From NCBI GenBank assembly GCA_013399305.1, contig VXAI01000380.1:443059-507058 (forward strand): DNA of 64,000 nt, in the 5' to 3' direction. This document shows positions 38,713-51,279 of this stretch, in pieces (the first letter of the stretch is position 1; the number at the start of each line of letters is the position of its first letter). Origin of the DNA: Rostratula benghalensis. Its lineage: Eukaryota > Chordata > Aves > Charadriiformes > Rostratulidae. A program made the position numbers and the translations under genes. The notes under the pieces are model-generated. The model was not told the origin of the DNA, searched no databases, and was given only the letters and a program-made list of their open reading frames with translations.

Positions 38713-41072
38713 TTATTCCCAGGTGATGTGCACCTAGCTGATTTTGGTAATATGGGCTACATTTGTAGAAATCTTGCATTTGTGAAAACTTGGACTTTGA
38801 TATTAAAAGTTGTCTGTTTAAAACAGAAACATTAATATATACTGAAAGTTTCTCAAATAGGGGCCCTATGTTTCCATCTCTATAGAATCCTGAAATGTTG
38901 CTGTGTGTGTATTTATAAATACAATTTTTACATAGCATGACTAGTTTGAGCCTCTTAGGCTCTGCGTGCTCATTTGTCAGTTAATCAAGTATTTAAAGAT
39001 TTGTGAACAATTCCAGTATATTTTGAAAGTGAGCTATTAACATAAATCTAAAGATTTAGACTTAAAGTGAAGTTCAAGTGGCAGATACAACAATTTAGTT
39101 AAAAATATTCCAGGACTTGATGTGGAAGATATGTCAATTGAAGAAGGTTTTGCTGAAATTGCAGAATGATACAGAAATAATTGTATCCATGCTTTGCTTA
39201 GTTGACTTTGTTAGGGGATGAAACTTTTGATAACAAAATAATGTAAACAAACACTTTTCAACTGAAGTATGGCTTTTTACCTCTAGGAATTCTAATATGC
39301 ACTTAAATTCAAAACATGATTAAAGCTTTACTGGATATCTCGAAAAATTAATTATAAAAGTTACTTGAGATGTTGACAATACAGAAATACATTGTGAATT
39401 ACCAAATGGACTTCTGTGGATTGTGCGTCAAATGTGTATTACATTAGAGACATTTAATGTTTAACTTCTCATACTGAAAAGGGTTACAGCTGTAGACATT
39501 TGAAATATTATGTGTCAACAGGTAAGCACTAACTCCGGTTTTAATGTCAGTATTATGTTAATGCATTTTAAAACACTGTGGAACCCTAAACATGTTCCAA
39601 TAATTTTGACAACTCTTGTGCTAACAATTTATTAGCACAAAGCCCTATTGTCTTCTGGTTTAGGAAAAGAGAAACAAAGTAAATGATTCTTACTCCTTCC
39701 TTATTTCCTGAAGAACCTTAAATCCAGATGCACCAATCAACCTTTTTAAGCAAACTCTAACTACGCCCAGTAACCCGAACAGCTTATTTCTCTCATCTCA
39801 GGTGTTGTAGTTCACATATTTGGAACATTCAGTAAGGTTTGTTAGCAGAGCAAATTACCAATGTACCACCAATTACAGTTTTAAGAAAAGAAGTTTACAT
39901 TGCATAGAAAAAGAAGTAAGAGCTTTATTAAGAAACAGTGAAACCCTTTGTTGCAGCAAACAAGCTTCATAGATTTTGGGGAAGAAATGTTCCCCAAATG
40001 TTCAGAAATGTAAAGAAGGATCTGTTTACACAGCTTTGGTCTGAGCAGTTTTTGTTAGACAGGGAATAGAAACAAATTCTTGAAAAATTCCATTTCAACG
40101 TAGAAATGGCAGTGAAGTTAAGCAGGTCTAAGAATACTCAAAGCTGGTTGGAATAAATGTAGTCTTTCTTCAGAAATGCAAAAGGACAGTTCACTGGGTA
40201 TCAGATTCCAAAGAAACAGCTAAAGACTTTTTATGTTTAAAACGTTTCCGTGATGTTACAATCTTTGAAATAGCTTCTGGGTAGACAGATCTTGGCACTC
40301 CTTCTGCTACAGAAGACTACCCACAGGAAAGAATTGCTCAACTGTTCTCTTTTTAGGACATCCTTATGTTCTAAATTCATACAGTGTGAATTTTGCTGCA
40401 TGGGCAGTACATTGTATGGGCAGATACAAGTGTTTTGTTAGTTATCAAGGCTTCATGTTGAGAGAGATCTCTCATGTAGGTGTGCTCCACGCTTTGAATT
40501 CTTGTGCCTTATGTATGTTACATCTTTGTCTATATTTTAGTCTCATCTGAAACTTACTGTTTTGCCCCAAATTGAATACAACTGACCGCTAGTAATTAAT
40601 TATTTTGTTAAATGTATGTGAAGAATGCTACAGCATGCAGGTAGTAGTTTTCACAATTCAACAAGTTTAGATCTGAAGTTAAATGCATTGAAGCCCTTGT
40701 ATTTTGTTTTAAGGCAAGAGACAAATATGTTTAGTGTTTCAGTAATGCACATGGGGTTTGAAAGATTTATTTTTTTTCTTTCTTTAATGAAAGGCCATTT
40801 CATTTCTCAGTTGAATAGGATGCCTCTGTAAACTTAGGCTTAAACAATTGTTTTCTGTACACTCCTTTCTTCATAAGCCTTTATTCCATCCTTGATTGGT
40901 TCTGACAAACTGGACTTGTTTCATCCACAGTATAGTGGACAGACCCTCAGTTTGTGTAGTTCATACAAGAATTACATAAATATTTCCTCTTTTGATCAGT
41001 TCTTCTTTTTTATAAGCTTTGGTGCCAAAGATGTGCTTTTTCTGAATACATTATTATTCCTTTGAGGGTAAC

Positions 41073-41410
41073 TGTCCTGGTTTGAGGTAGAACAGAACCA
41101 ATTTTCTGTTCAGCAATTTTACTTTTTAGCTAAGCCTCTTTTAACTCTCTGAAACTCTCTGAAATTAACCACATAATGTTCAGAAACTGTTCACTCTCAG
41201 TGGTAAGACCTTTGTTTATAGTTAATGCCAAGGGATATTATGCAGAAAGGCTTTTGCTTATACTTATTTCTATAACAATCAAGGTCAGCTAATTTTATTG
41301 TTTGGCCCATTGGCGGGTCAGGAGCAGGAAAAAGTAGAGGGGTCATATCTGTGGGGAGGAACTGAGGAGGACAGGTGACCCAAAACTGACCAGCAGGTTA
41401 TAATAACTCT
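41073..41410 (+). mobile_element. Solo LTR, avian ERVL-like, degraded
   Basis: The segment begins with TGTCCTGGTTT and continues with 'aattttctgttcagcaa'. Near its end it has 'gggaggaactgaggaggacaggtgaccc' (in parts) and 'aaaactgaccagcagg'. This start and the 'acaggtgacccaaactgacca' region resemble the common avian ERVL-class LTRs. No internal retroviral sequence (gag, pol or env) or second LTR flanks it, so it is most simply a solo LTR left by recombination. The 3' boundary and target-site duplication are not clear. Family name not assigned. Confidence 0.55.
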
Positions 41411-44400
41411 GAAGCATGCCTTCTTTTTTGATTCTTCTGTAAAACAGAACTCCTTTGGATCGTCATTTTTTCTACAGACTGCTAATAACCTTTAATTATG
41501 TGTATATTACTTTTATACAGTTAGTTAAGGGAATGTGGGGATGCCACTGTCTATGCAGTCATTTAAAGAAATGCGAAAAGCACAAATGCAGTGGTTATTT
41601 CTGTAGAATACCTGTCATGTGGCTGCAATCTTATACTTAAAATCTCACACCGTTGGTTAGCAGAAATGAAAGACTGAGTTGTGTTTTGTTGTTTGTTATT
41701 TTGTTTTGTTTAATAGTATAGTGATACCCCAGACTATTAGTTCTTTTGCTGTCTTTCAGTTCTTCTGTTGTGCTTAGTAGTACTTGTTTGATATCTATTA
41801 CCGGATTTTTTTTTAAGCTTTGAATATGACACAGCCATACAGCTGGCAGCCTAAAATATAAACACATTGCCAGACAGCCAGTGGAAACAGAGATAGATGA
41901 AGGAAAGCTCTGGGTGACAAAAATAAATTCGTCATAAAATTTAGACATCTTATCTGTGTCTTAATAATGCTTCTAAATATCAACACATTGATCAGTATTT
42001 GGAATGCAAAATTCCGATATTCACACACTATTGTTCCTGAATGTCCAACACCCAGGTGTGTGGGCATTCTATCTGCAGTGAATTTCTATGTATTTATCTA
42101 TATGTATATATATGAATTATTGTTCATGCTCTGATAATTGTTTACTTCACACCCCACAGAGGAAGCTGTTCACTGAGGATTTGGGGACATCAGTGGACTG
42201 GTCCAGGTAGTAGATTCACTCAAGAGCCTATAGAAGACTCAGTGCAGTGGTTAATTAAGGTGGTGACATGGACAGGTCTGTAAATATATGTATTCAAGTG
42301 CCTGTCCTACAGAAGAAGCTAGAAGTGGTGCTTGTATTTCATACTGCACATTAATAGCATCATATTTTCAGTCATTTATAATGCCCCAAAATTACATCAA
42401 ACAGTTTTGCTCAAGTCATCTATCTGAAGCTCAAAGTTTCTCAAAATTTACTTTTTCAACGATATCCAAGAATTGTTTAAAAATAAAAATATGGCTATAA
42501 CCTCTTAAGAGTAACAGGCTTGAAAATTTTGTTGATTGTAGAAAGGGTTTCCCTCTCTTGGATTCACTTTTTGGAGTCTGTAGGGAGTAGGCTTTTAGTG
42601 GTTACAAACACCTAAGCCTCTATCTCCTCTTTGGTCCTGGTTGTATTGAAACACATCTGATGTTCCTTTCTAAGTGTCTTGTCCCTTTCTGTCTGTTCTT
42701 TTTGGATTCTTCTTTTGTGTTCCTTTGTGCTGTGTAATTTTTTACTGTGGTGCACTTTAGTGTGGCTGCTGCCTCACAGCCTGGGTGCCAAGTGGGGAGT
42801 GCTGAGCCCATGTCAGGGGGTTCCTGATGTGCCCGGCAGCTGCTGTGTGGATTGGTGGGACAGGTCTGAGGGAAAAAAAAGCTGTGGGAAGGTGGAGCAG
42901 GGTGTGCACAATGGGTGATTCAGAGAGTTTTGTCAACCAGGTTTCAAAAAAACCATAAGCGTATAAACAGAAATTAATACAAACTGTAGCTTGGCCAAAT
43001 TTGAGGGAAATTTTCGTGGGCTTGGTTAGATGCTGGCAATTCTTTGTCATATTACAAAGCCCTGTTTAACAAAACAACACTAAATCTTCTCAGTGAGCAA
43101 GTTACTGTGTACTTTTTTTACTTTTTTTTAGAACTTGAACAACCAATGCGATTTTCCCCACCTTAATTCTTGGAAACAGCTTAGCTTAGTAAATTGCTGT
43201 TTTCAAGAAAAGAAATCACATTGGTCAGGCACCCAAGTGTGAACAATTTCAGCTGTCTGGTTTTTGACAAATTTGTATGCAACTGAAAACTGGATTTGCT
43301 CATAAACTGTGTTGAGCAGCATTGCTGTAAGTCATTCTAACAGTAATTAAAATGGCAAAGATAGCTGGGACTGGGGAGGGGGAGAACTGAAAAAGGAGGG
43401 AGGAATAAAGTGTAGGAACAAAAGGAGAAAAGTGAAGCCACGAAGGTAATGCTGAGAGTGCAGAGCAGGTTAAACAGGAGAGATAAAAATCATGGAGAGC
43501 ATATGGTAGGTGGATAAATGTAGATGACAGCCATCACTTCACTATCAACAGATGTCTATTTGAGTGGTTTGGAATGAGCAGTGCATAGAGCTCAGCTTCA
43601 CAGAGGTTGTGTGGCATTAACCAAATAATAAAATATCAAGAGTAAAGACATTATGGGTTCATGAACATTATGTAACCCATTCTTGTGAACTGCTCCAAAA
43701 CTATTGAATCCAGTGCAAATAATTCTTACTGGCAGGTGGGCTTAGTATCATATACTTACTGTAGAGAATGTTTACTGCAAAAAAAATGCAAGTGCAGAAT
43801 GCTTTCATTTAGACCATTTCCAAAGCAGTGTATTGGCATCTTGAACCATCTGCTTCTTTTTGGTCTTGGATTTAAAGTATCAAATTTAAATCCTCTAGAA
43901 TGCTAAAAGGTGCCACTGACTATTCTAATTCATTTGACTGTATCTTAAATGGCCTGCTTGAATTTACCTGCTTCTGACATGTCTCTAACAGATGTATGTT
44001 CAGTCTATTCTAAAATTCACATTTTTGCCTAAACCCTTTTACAAGGAAGCACCAACAAATCAGTCTGTTAGAAATGAAGTTATGCCTGAAATTATGAAAT
44101 AATTATTTCATTATTCAAGGATAACAGAAGCCTAAAACCACAAATAGAACATAAAACCACAATAAGGTAGACTTAAAAAAAGAGCTTTCAAAGCAAGACA
44201 CAAGACTAATGTTCTTTCAAATGCAGCAGGAAAAGGAAGCCTGTCTTTATATGGCAAAATTTGCAGGTGCTATTAAGTTATTCTGAATAGGAGAAATGAA
44301 AGCCAGCTGCAAAGAAACACCACAGTGATACTGAGTGATAAAGTGACAAGAGAAATTAATTGTAAATGTAAAGTAGTTCTCAAAGGGCTAAAAATCCCCT

Positions 44401-44659
44401 TTTTGTACCCTAGCATGGACTTCAAACTGACAAGTACTGTTCAAGAACTGCACTGCGCGATGAAATATTCACAGAGATATGTATTTACTGTGAACGACCA
44501 AAATAGTAGCAGTCAAAAAAAAGCAAATTTAATATTATACTTTTTTTAGAAAAAATAGAGCAAGTTAGAGAACATCATAGTTACAAGCAGTGTCACAGTG
44601 GTGCACCTACACCTTGAAAATATAAAGAGAAAAATGAATAGGATGTGGAAATGATGGTT
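41411..44659 (+). other. Inferred HS3ST1 intron, nothing recognised
   Basis: AT-rich sequence. A block at about 42780-42910 has higher GC, and a purine-rich patch lies at about 43360-43440. Neither matches a family I know. Open frames are short. Confidence 0.45.
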
Positions 44660-45125
44660 AAATCTTTCAGTCAAGGAACAAATAGAACTATGAGTTTTCA
44701 GTCTGGGAAGAAGATTGAAGGAGGCTATGACAAGTTTATCCAGTCATGAATAGTGAATAAATAGATTACGAGAGAGTCTTCACTGACTCTTCTACTGCAA
44801 GGACATTGGGCATTAGATGGAACTAGTAGGTGGTATGTTTAAATTAAGGCAAAGAAAGTCTTTTTTCACGTTTCATATAGTTACATCTTGGGACTCCTTG
44901 CCACAAGCTGATTTTAAATACATTGATTTAATAAGTAATAAGGCTGGTTACTGGTATTATCCATTGAGGACTATGAAGCTAATAGTTCTGCCTTGGAGCC
45001 ATTGAAACTCAGACTCACTGGATGCTGGGAAAGTATGAGTAGAAAAGTCCCTGTATGTGTGCCTTGGTTTTGTACACTCCCTTATGTGTCCATGAGCCAC
45101 TGCTAGAGAGGGGATACAGGACAAG
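44660..45125 (+). mobile_element. Ancient CR1/L3-like LINE 3' region
   Basis: The order of pieces matches the 3' end of an old amniote CR1-type LINE: a C-terminal ORF2-like frame ('ttgggactccttgccacaagctgattt'-type segment near 44890), then 'ggatgctgggaaagtatgag', 'ccttggttttgtacactccc' and 'gagccactgctagagagggg'. It is heavily diverged, with no intact frame. Family assignment is by recall of the 3' tail pattern. Confidence 0.55.
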
Positions 45126-45428
45126 TGAAACATTAAAAAATGTTTCAGTTAAAACTGCTGCCAAGATGCAAACATTCTTCAATTTGCTTGTGGCTTCTGG
45201 GGTGGAGAGCTGGCTTTATTTCTTCTGAGTGTTTGTTTTGATTTGACTTAATCTGAAATTAACATCTCCATTGAGATTAATAGGGTAGCATTTCTAGATA
45301 TTTGTTGTTATTGTTATATGAAAGTGTGTTACATTCATGGTTAATTATATTTTGATTTACTCATGGCATATTTTCATACCTTTTTTTTTAATGCATTTAA
45401 TCATATCAGCTGTTCTCTATCATCTGTT

Positions 45429-45905
45429 ACTAATGACCTGGTTGATGGAGGAGACATATGTGATCCTAAGCAGCGAAGGATGGAAGCACACTGGAGGACA
45501 GGATTTGGTGTCAAAATGTTACTGCTATATTCAATAAATGGTTTGAATAAAATAGGCTGCAGTTTAATAGGGACAAGTACAAGTAGAAAAAAACCAGAAA
45601 TGTTTAATTATACAAATCCAGATGTGGAGTTCCTGAGTAGCTAAGAATTTAATGTAATTTGATGGGTTATAAACTGCCCAAACAATAATGGCATTCAAGC
45701 AAGAAAGCAGGAGGAATGTAAGGATTATTCACGCAGGCCATAGTCTGGAAGCCAAGTAGGGTGGATTGGTGCTCTCTGTGTTGTGAGGTCTTATCTGAAG
45801 AGAGAGGCCTGGGATTCCGTGTCATGTTTGAGGAGGACAGGAGGAAACAGAAAGGGTCTAGAGATAGTGAGAAGGGTCAGAAGTCTAGAAAACATGCACC
45901 CTCTC
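45429..45905 (+). mobile_element. Ancient CR1/L3-like LINE, RT region
   Basis: Starts with 'taatgacctggttgatgga', the usual start of the RT motif-C neighbourhood. It continues with 'atggaggacaggatt'-like and 'gggacaagtacaag'-like pieces, then a block ('gaggtcttatctgaagagagaggcctggga', in parts; 'gtctagaaaacatg') that fits the later ORF2 region. Many indels. Plus orientation, as for the neighbouring relic at 44.7 kb, but it carries an earlier part of the element. Confidence 0.5.
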
Positions 45906-48900
45906 AGGTTTTACTTTGTACAGGGCAGCGTCTTCAAATTCATGAACGACTGTCACAGAACAGCTGTTTAGGATTCATCAGGCAATCATGACACTTTGTG
46001 CCCTGCCGTGTAGGAGGATCTGAGTTCCTAACTTTCTCTGTCAGCTTGCTTCATCTTTGTAGTTACAGCTTCTTCTCCTCTGTCACATATGTCAGACTCC
46101 TGTCTTTTTTCTTGTATCCCGTAGGTAAAGTCATTTATTCAGAAATGAGAAATTTTTGCTGCTCCTCTTTCCAGAGAATCCAAACCTATTAAAAATTATT
46201 TAGTCTTTATTGATAAGATTTTTTTGAATATGTTCAAGTAAGTTGTAACATATCTTATACCATCCACCCCCTAGTTATTATGATCCCAGTAACGCAGGGT
46301 TCTCAAAATGAGTATGTTTCCCCTTGAGTTCTTGTAAAAAGTATTTTATAGTAGATCATTTATTTAAGACACTAAATACTGTATTTTGAAATAGAGCTTA
46401 AAATGTTCTTTTTTTTCTTGGCGGTTCTTTCTTTTTTATTTCTGTTACATAGATCTTGTAATATTCTGTGGCAACCTCACTCCTGGATTAACTGTGCATT
46501 GTTTGGAATGTATACCTTTGTTAGTTTTAATTTTGTTGCCTATTTGTTTCACTGAGGGGGTGAGCAAGGGTTATCCTAGTTCCTTTATCTAATGTAGCAG
46601 TCAAAGTATAAACTCCTGAGAAAAAAAAAAAATGAACACATCTTTTAACTTCCTCTTTGTATTAACAAATTATTTATGTTTGCCATCTTCTGTTGGCAGG
46701 CACCTCTGTTCCCTCTCTCTTTTGGAAGAGATTGACCAGCACGAAACACCCTGTTCCTAGTCATGCTGAACCATTAGTTTACTAAAATACATAAAAATTG
46801 TAGTGGCATTTTCTCTCACTGCTGTTGCATACTAATAGTGTGCTTGCCTTTGTGCAGTACTGGGCACCAAGCTGTTTTCATTGAGAGTTTTGAGTGTTTC
46901 ACAAAGAATGCAAAGGATAGGGCTTTCCAGGAAGTCTAAGGGGCCTAAGTGTCCATCTGTAATTTGAAAATCAAATTTCAAATGACTTAGTAAGTGAAAC
47001 TCCCATAGACTCCATTTAAACTCTCAGCCTGTGTCTTTTTCTGAAGAGATGCATGGTGCAAAGTTCTGAATTAACCAGAGGCTGAAAATTTCCTGCGCAT
47101 TCCTACACTTTGGTTTCTGAGCTGTACTTTTATCACATTGAATCTCTGCTTTCTACCCAGAAACTAATAGCAAAGTACTTTGTCAAAAAGTCAAGTAAAT
47201 TATGTTAACCTGTTCTTTTCCCCACCCCATTTGCCTTGCATCAATCTAAATACCATGTGAAATTTTTACTCAGCAAAAAGTCTGTGTTGGATTATGGGGA
47301 ATGGAGGGTGTAATCCAAATAATTTTATTTCATATTAGCATATCATGATTCCCTTCCATTTTCTTAAATTTTTTAATGTAATTTCTTCCATTTTCTATCA
47401 ATGATCAATACTACTTCTTTTTTAGTATTGTTTAAATCTATTGTATGGTTTTAAAATTGTTATCTGTCAACATGGGGTCTGATATTTCTTACTTTGTCAA
47501 CTCTGTAATTTAAAATTCCTCCAGAACACCTGGCTATATATGAATGTGCATGGTGATTTGACATTACCATTATTGTTCAGCTATTGCAGTGCAGCTCACC
47601 ATTACAATCTTAAAAAACCCATTTTATGTTTGCCTCCCCCTTTCTATTCTCTGGATATTCAAGGTATTTGGATTTGCGTAGTATCACTGCAAGATGAGAA
47701 ACACAGTTCTTAAGAACAGGAGGTGTGGAAGAGAGGGGAATATTTCAAAACTTTCATAAATTTGCTACTAAGTGAAGTGATCTATGACTGACTTCCATAG
47801 GACTAAAATTAGACAAATGTAAATGATCTGAAGAATCTCACCCTCGCAGCTTCAAGGGGGAATTACTGTAAGAAGACTGAGGTGTAAATATGAAAAGGCT
47901 TTATCTGCTGAGCTCTGACTCCCCCTGTGAATAATCGTAGAGTGTGAGGAGGTTGCTCTACTTGAAGAGCACGTAACCAACTGTACAGTCAAACTCTATC
48001 TCACGTCTTTATGGCAGCACTGTCAAAGATGCTCCAGCCCCCACAGGCAAATGTGGAAATTGGACTCAGATTCAATCAGTCTCCAGTCACAACCATGATA
48101 CCATTCTTACCACTTTCACTTTCTTACATATCTGCACTATAGCAGAATTGTAATTTTCCTGAGGTTTGATTTGTTATAACAAATCTAAGTTCTTCTGTGC
48201 TTGAACAGTTGTTCATGTTTCCAGCATATGCACATTTATGTTTGAAATAAGCTTTTATAATCTACATTTATCAACATCAGCTGCATTACTAATGAACCCA
48301 ACTAATTTAAATTTTTTAATCTGACTACATTATTTCCTGGTATTGCCTCTTCTATATTTCTCTGTGTGCTATATGTGTGTGTATCTTCACAAATATAGAA
48401 CCTAACTCATCATTAAAATTATTAATAAAAAGGTTTTACCTAGATATGCTTAATTTTTTATTTTTTTTTTCTTTTTGTAACTTGTGCTGCTTTCTCCAAT
48501 TTTTTCCTCTTTCACTACCAGCTCTGTGGTGCTTTTAGTAGAAGTTGGCTACATGTTATAATTTTAAATACTTCACATTCAATTTCTCTTGCATACTTAT
48601 GAACTCAGCAGATCCATAATGTTTATGAAATAGGTTGGACTTTATGATTTATTTCTCCTGCAACTCTTAAAATTTGATTTCTGAAACATTCTCAGACTAT
48701 GACTGACAACTATATCAGTATTTTTTTTAATGTCAGGGGAAATAGCTTTATTTTATGAATGTTTTTGATATGCTACTCTGTATTTCCTTATATAATTTTG
48801 CTAAGCTCTGTAGTATAGGACTTTTGACTCTTTCACATTCAATAATTGAACCTCTTTTTCTCACACACTGACACTTCAATGTTGTATGATTGTAACATGC

Positions 48901-50166
48901 CTGTTACAATCTTCATTTGATTCTGATCTGAACTGTTTGTTATCTATAAACCCAAAGTGACTTTTCCTTTTGACTCTGATTCCCTTTCAGGCATCAGCAG
49001 GTGTGACAGCTTCCCAAGCACATTTGTGTCAGTCTATATGTCCTGGACAGAAAGGTTTTGGAAGAAATTTAACCTGCTTTTAATAATTTCTTTTTTTTAA
49101 TAGGTTTTAATATGTCCTTTTTGCTTGAAATACTTTTAAATTGATAGGTGCCATAAAGAATAAGTGGGACATCAGTGTGAAAATATTTTAGTTATGGAAT
49201 GTCAAACTGCAGATCTAAGATTAAAATTCAGTATTAAAAATGTAAAATAATATATACATTTTATAGTTTCTAGAAGAAATAATGTCCTCCCTTGAGAGGA
49301 GAAGCTAATATAATTTCTTTAAAACAGAGCTGGCCTCACTAGCCAGTAGCTTGCACTACTTACATTACCTTTTTTAGCATGCTGTAAACAGAAATAACTA
49401 CTCCATATTTTATAGTTACAAATTAATTTAAAATCCCTTTGGGGCACATATGTATTGTAAGATGTCTGAACATTCATAATCTGAATGCAGAAGTTCTTTA
49501 TTGACACAAAATTAAATGTGTTGTTGCTTTAAATAGAAGTATGCATTTTTCACAAACTGGCCTGGGAGGAAATAGTACTAGAATTATGCTTTGCGAACTA
49601 CTCTATGTGTCCATGACCAAAGAGTGAGACACTAAATGCTGAGCGGAGGAGGATGGATAGATTATGAGAAATAATTCTAGGATTTTTGCGGAGATCCTCT
49701 TTACCTAACAAAATTTCATTTTAATATTTCTGAATTACTGCATGTTTCTCAGGGGTTTTGTAAACTTAAAGTTCTTCTGAAATGGCACAAGGATTGGACA
49801 CGTCATCAGCTGCAAACAGGTAGTCTGCAAACATTTGCCAGGGAGTTGTTAGACTAACTTCTGTGTATTTGTTCCATCTTGCCAGTTGGAAACTGGCTGT
49901 TCCAGTGTCTGAGACCTGAAAACCTTCAGTGGAGTTCTCTGCCATCCTAGAGATAGAAAAGCTTCAACATCTTTAAAGATTACACCAGCATTTACATAGG
50001 GAATTAAGTTTCTGTAGTCTTACATTCAGCACTACCCAACTGCATTGGATGAATGGAGTAAAGTACTATTTCCTATTAGTAATGGCAGCAGAGTGTGTTT
50101 CTGATTTAAGGTGCATTTAGGTAGTCTCATTTGAAAGTGTTGGTTTGGTGCCTCACTTTCTGTTTT

Positions 50167-50192
50167 TTTCTATGAATTCTAATTCATAGAAA
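50167..50192. repeat. Perfect 12-bp inverted repeat, 2-nt spacer
   Basis: TTTCTATGAATT (50167-50178) and AATTCATAGAAA (50181-50192) are exact reverse complements separated by CT. A near-perfect palindrome in AT-rich DNA. Confidence 0.88.
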
Positions 50193-51251
50193 TTCTCATT
50201 CTAATATAGACCAAAAGTAATTGCACTGCTTGTAGTGAAATTAAGGTCTACTTACAATTGTTGCAATGTAGGAAACTTTTTCAAAATTTGAAACATTTTT
50301 CACACTCAGAAATATGCTCTCATTGTCTCCTGAACTTGGTCTAGGCATATCTGACCTGTGTAGATAGGAGTAGTTGAGTTTTGTTTCCTTTCAATTCATA
50401 TTAAAGAGGATCTTGTTTTGTCAACAATTGGACACGTGCCAATTATTTTTAAATGTGGTTTATTTCACAAATGGTCTATAAAGCAGAATTAAGGTATTAT
50501 GAGAAGAACTTCTGATGGTTGTACTACTGCTAACATTTAACACTTAGAATTAATAGAATTAGTCATTGCTATATTGGATTCAAATAAATTGCTATTGGAT
50601 TGTGTTAAGCAAAGTGTCCCATATTGCGCTGCATTATTCATTTGCTTATTTTTCAAAAATGTATAAGCCATACTGAGAGTGGATTTGCATTTATTATGCT
50701 ATGTAATTAGCCAAAAGAAAAAAAACAGCCCTATTTCAGATTTTTGAAAACTTTTAGAAATGTACTGTTGCTGTTATTTAGAATTATTTATTACATAAAG
50801 CCAGTCTGTATATGGATATTTTAACATTGCGTAACTGTCATCACCATATTATTTTTAAAAAAAAAATCTTAAATATTTCACCTTATATGGCTTTTGGGTA
50901 GGAATTCATTTAGGTTGCTATAGTTTTTTTTATGTTGTCAGCATTAGAGGTGTTCTTAATTACAGAGATACAATTGAGCTGTTACAAGTTTGGGTACTAG
51001 GAAGCCTTAAAATCTTTGAATTGTACTCTTCTGTGGCTGACCTCTGCTTTGGGGTAAGTTGATATCTAATAGGAATAAACAGGAAAGGCTTTTTAATCCA
51101 AATATAATTTTAAAAACCAAGGCAAAACTTGGTGTTCCGTTATACCTGTTCTGACCACCTTCCCTTGTAGTTTTCAGTAGTAGAAAGGTGTGTTTCTGCA
51201 TCAATACCTTGAGACAACAAAGTCCTGCATTTGTACTTAATTTCAATTTTC

Positions 51252-51279
51252 GGGAAGGGGGTGGGAATGGGGGTGGGGG
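51252..51279 (+). repeat. G-rich tract, potential G-quadruplex
   Basis: Five G runs of 3-5 bases are separated by 1-3 bases (GGG, GGGGG, GGG, GGGGG, GGGGG). It meets the common G-quadruplex rule on the plus strand. Confidence 0.78.

Larger units (their letters stand above)
35509..41072 (+). other. Inferred HS3ST1 intron with two small CR1 relics
   Basis: Apart from the CR1 relics near 36.9 and 38.6 kb the stretch is AT-rich and unrecognised. A degenerate tandem of GTCCT words occurs at about 36628-36670. No exon is supported. Confidence 0.5.
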
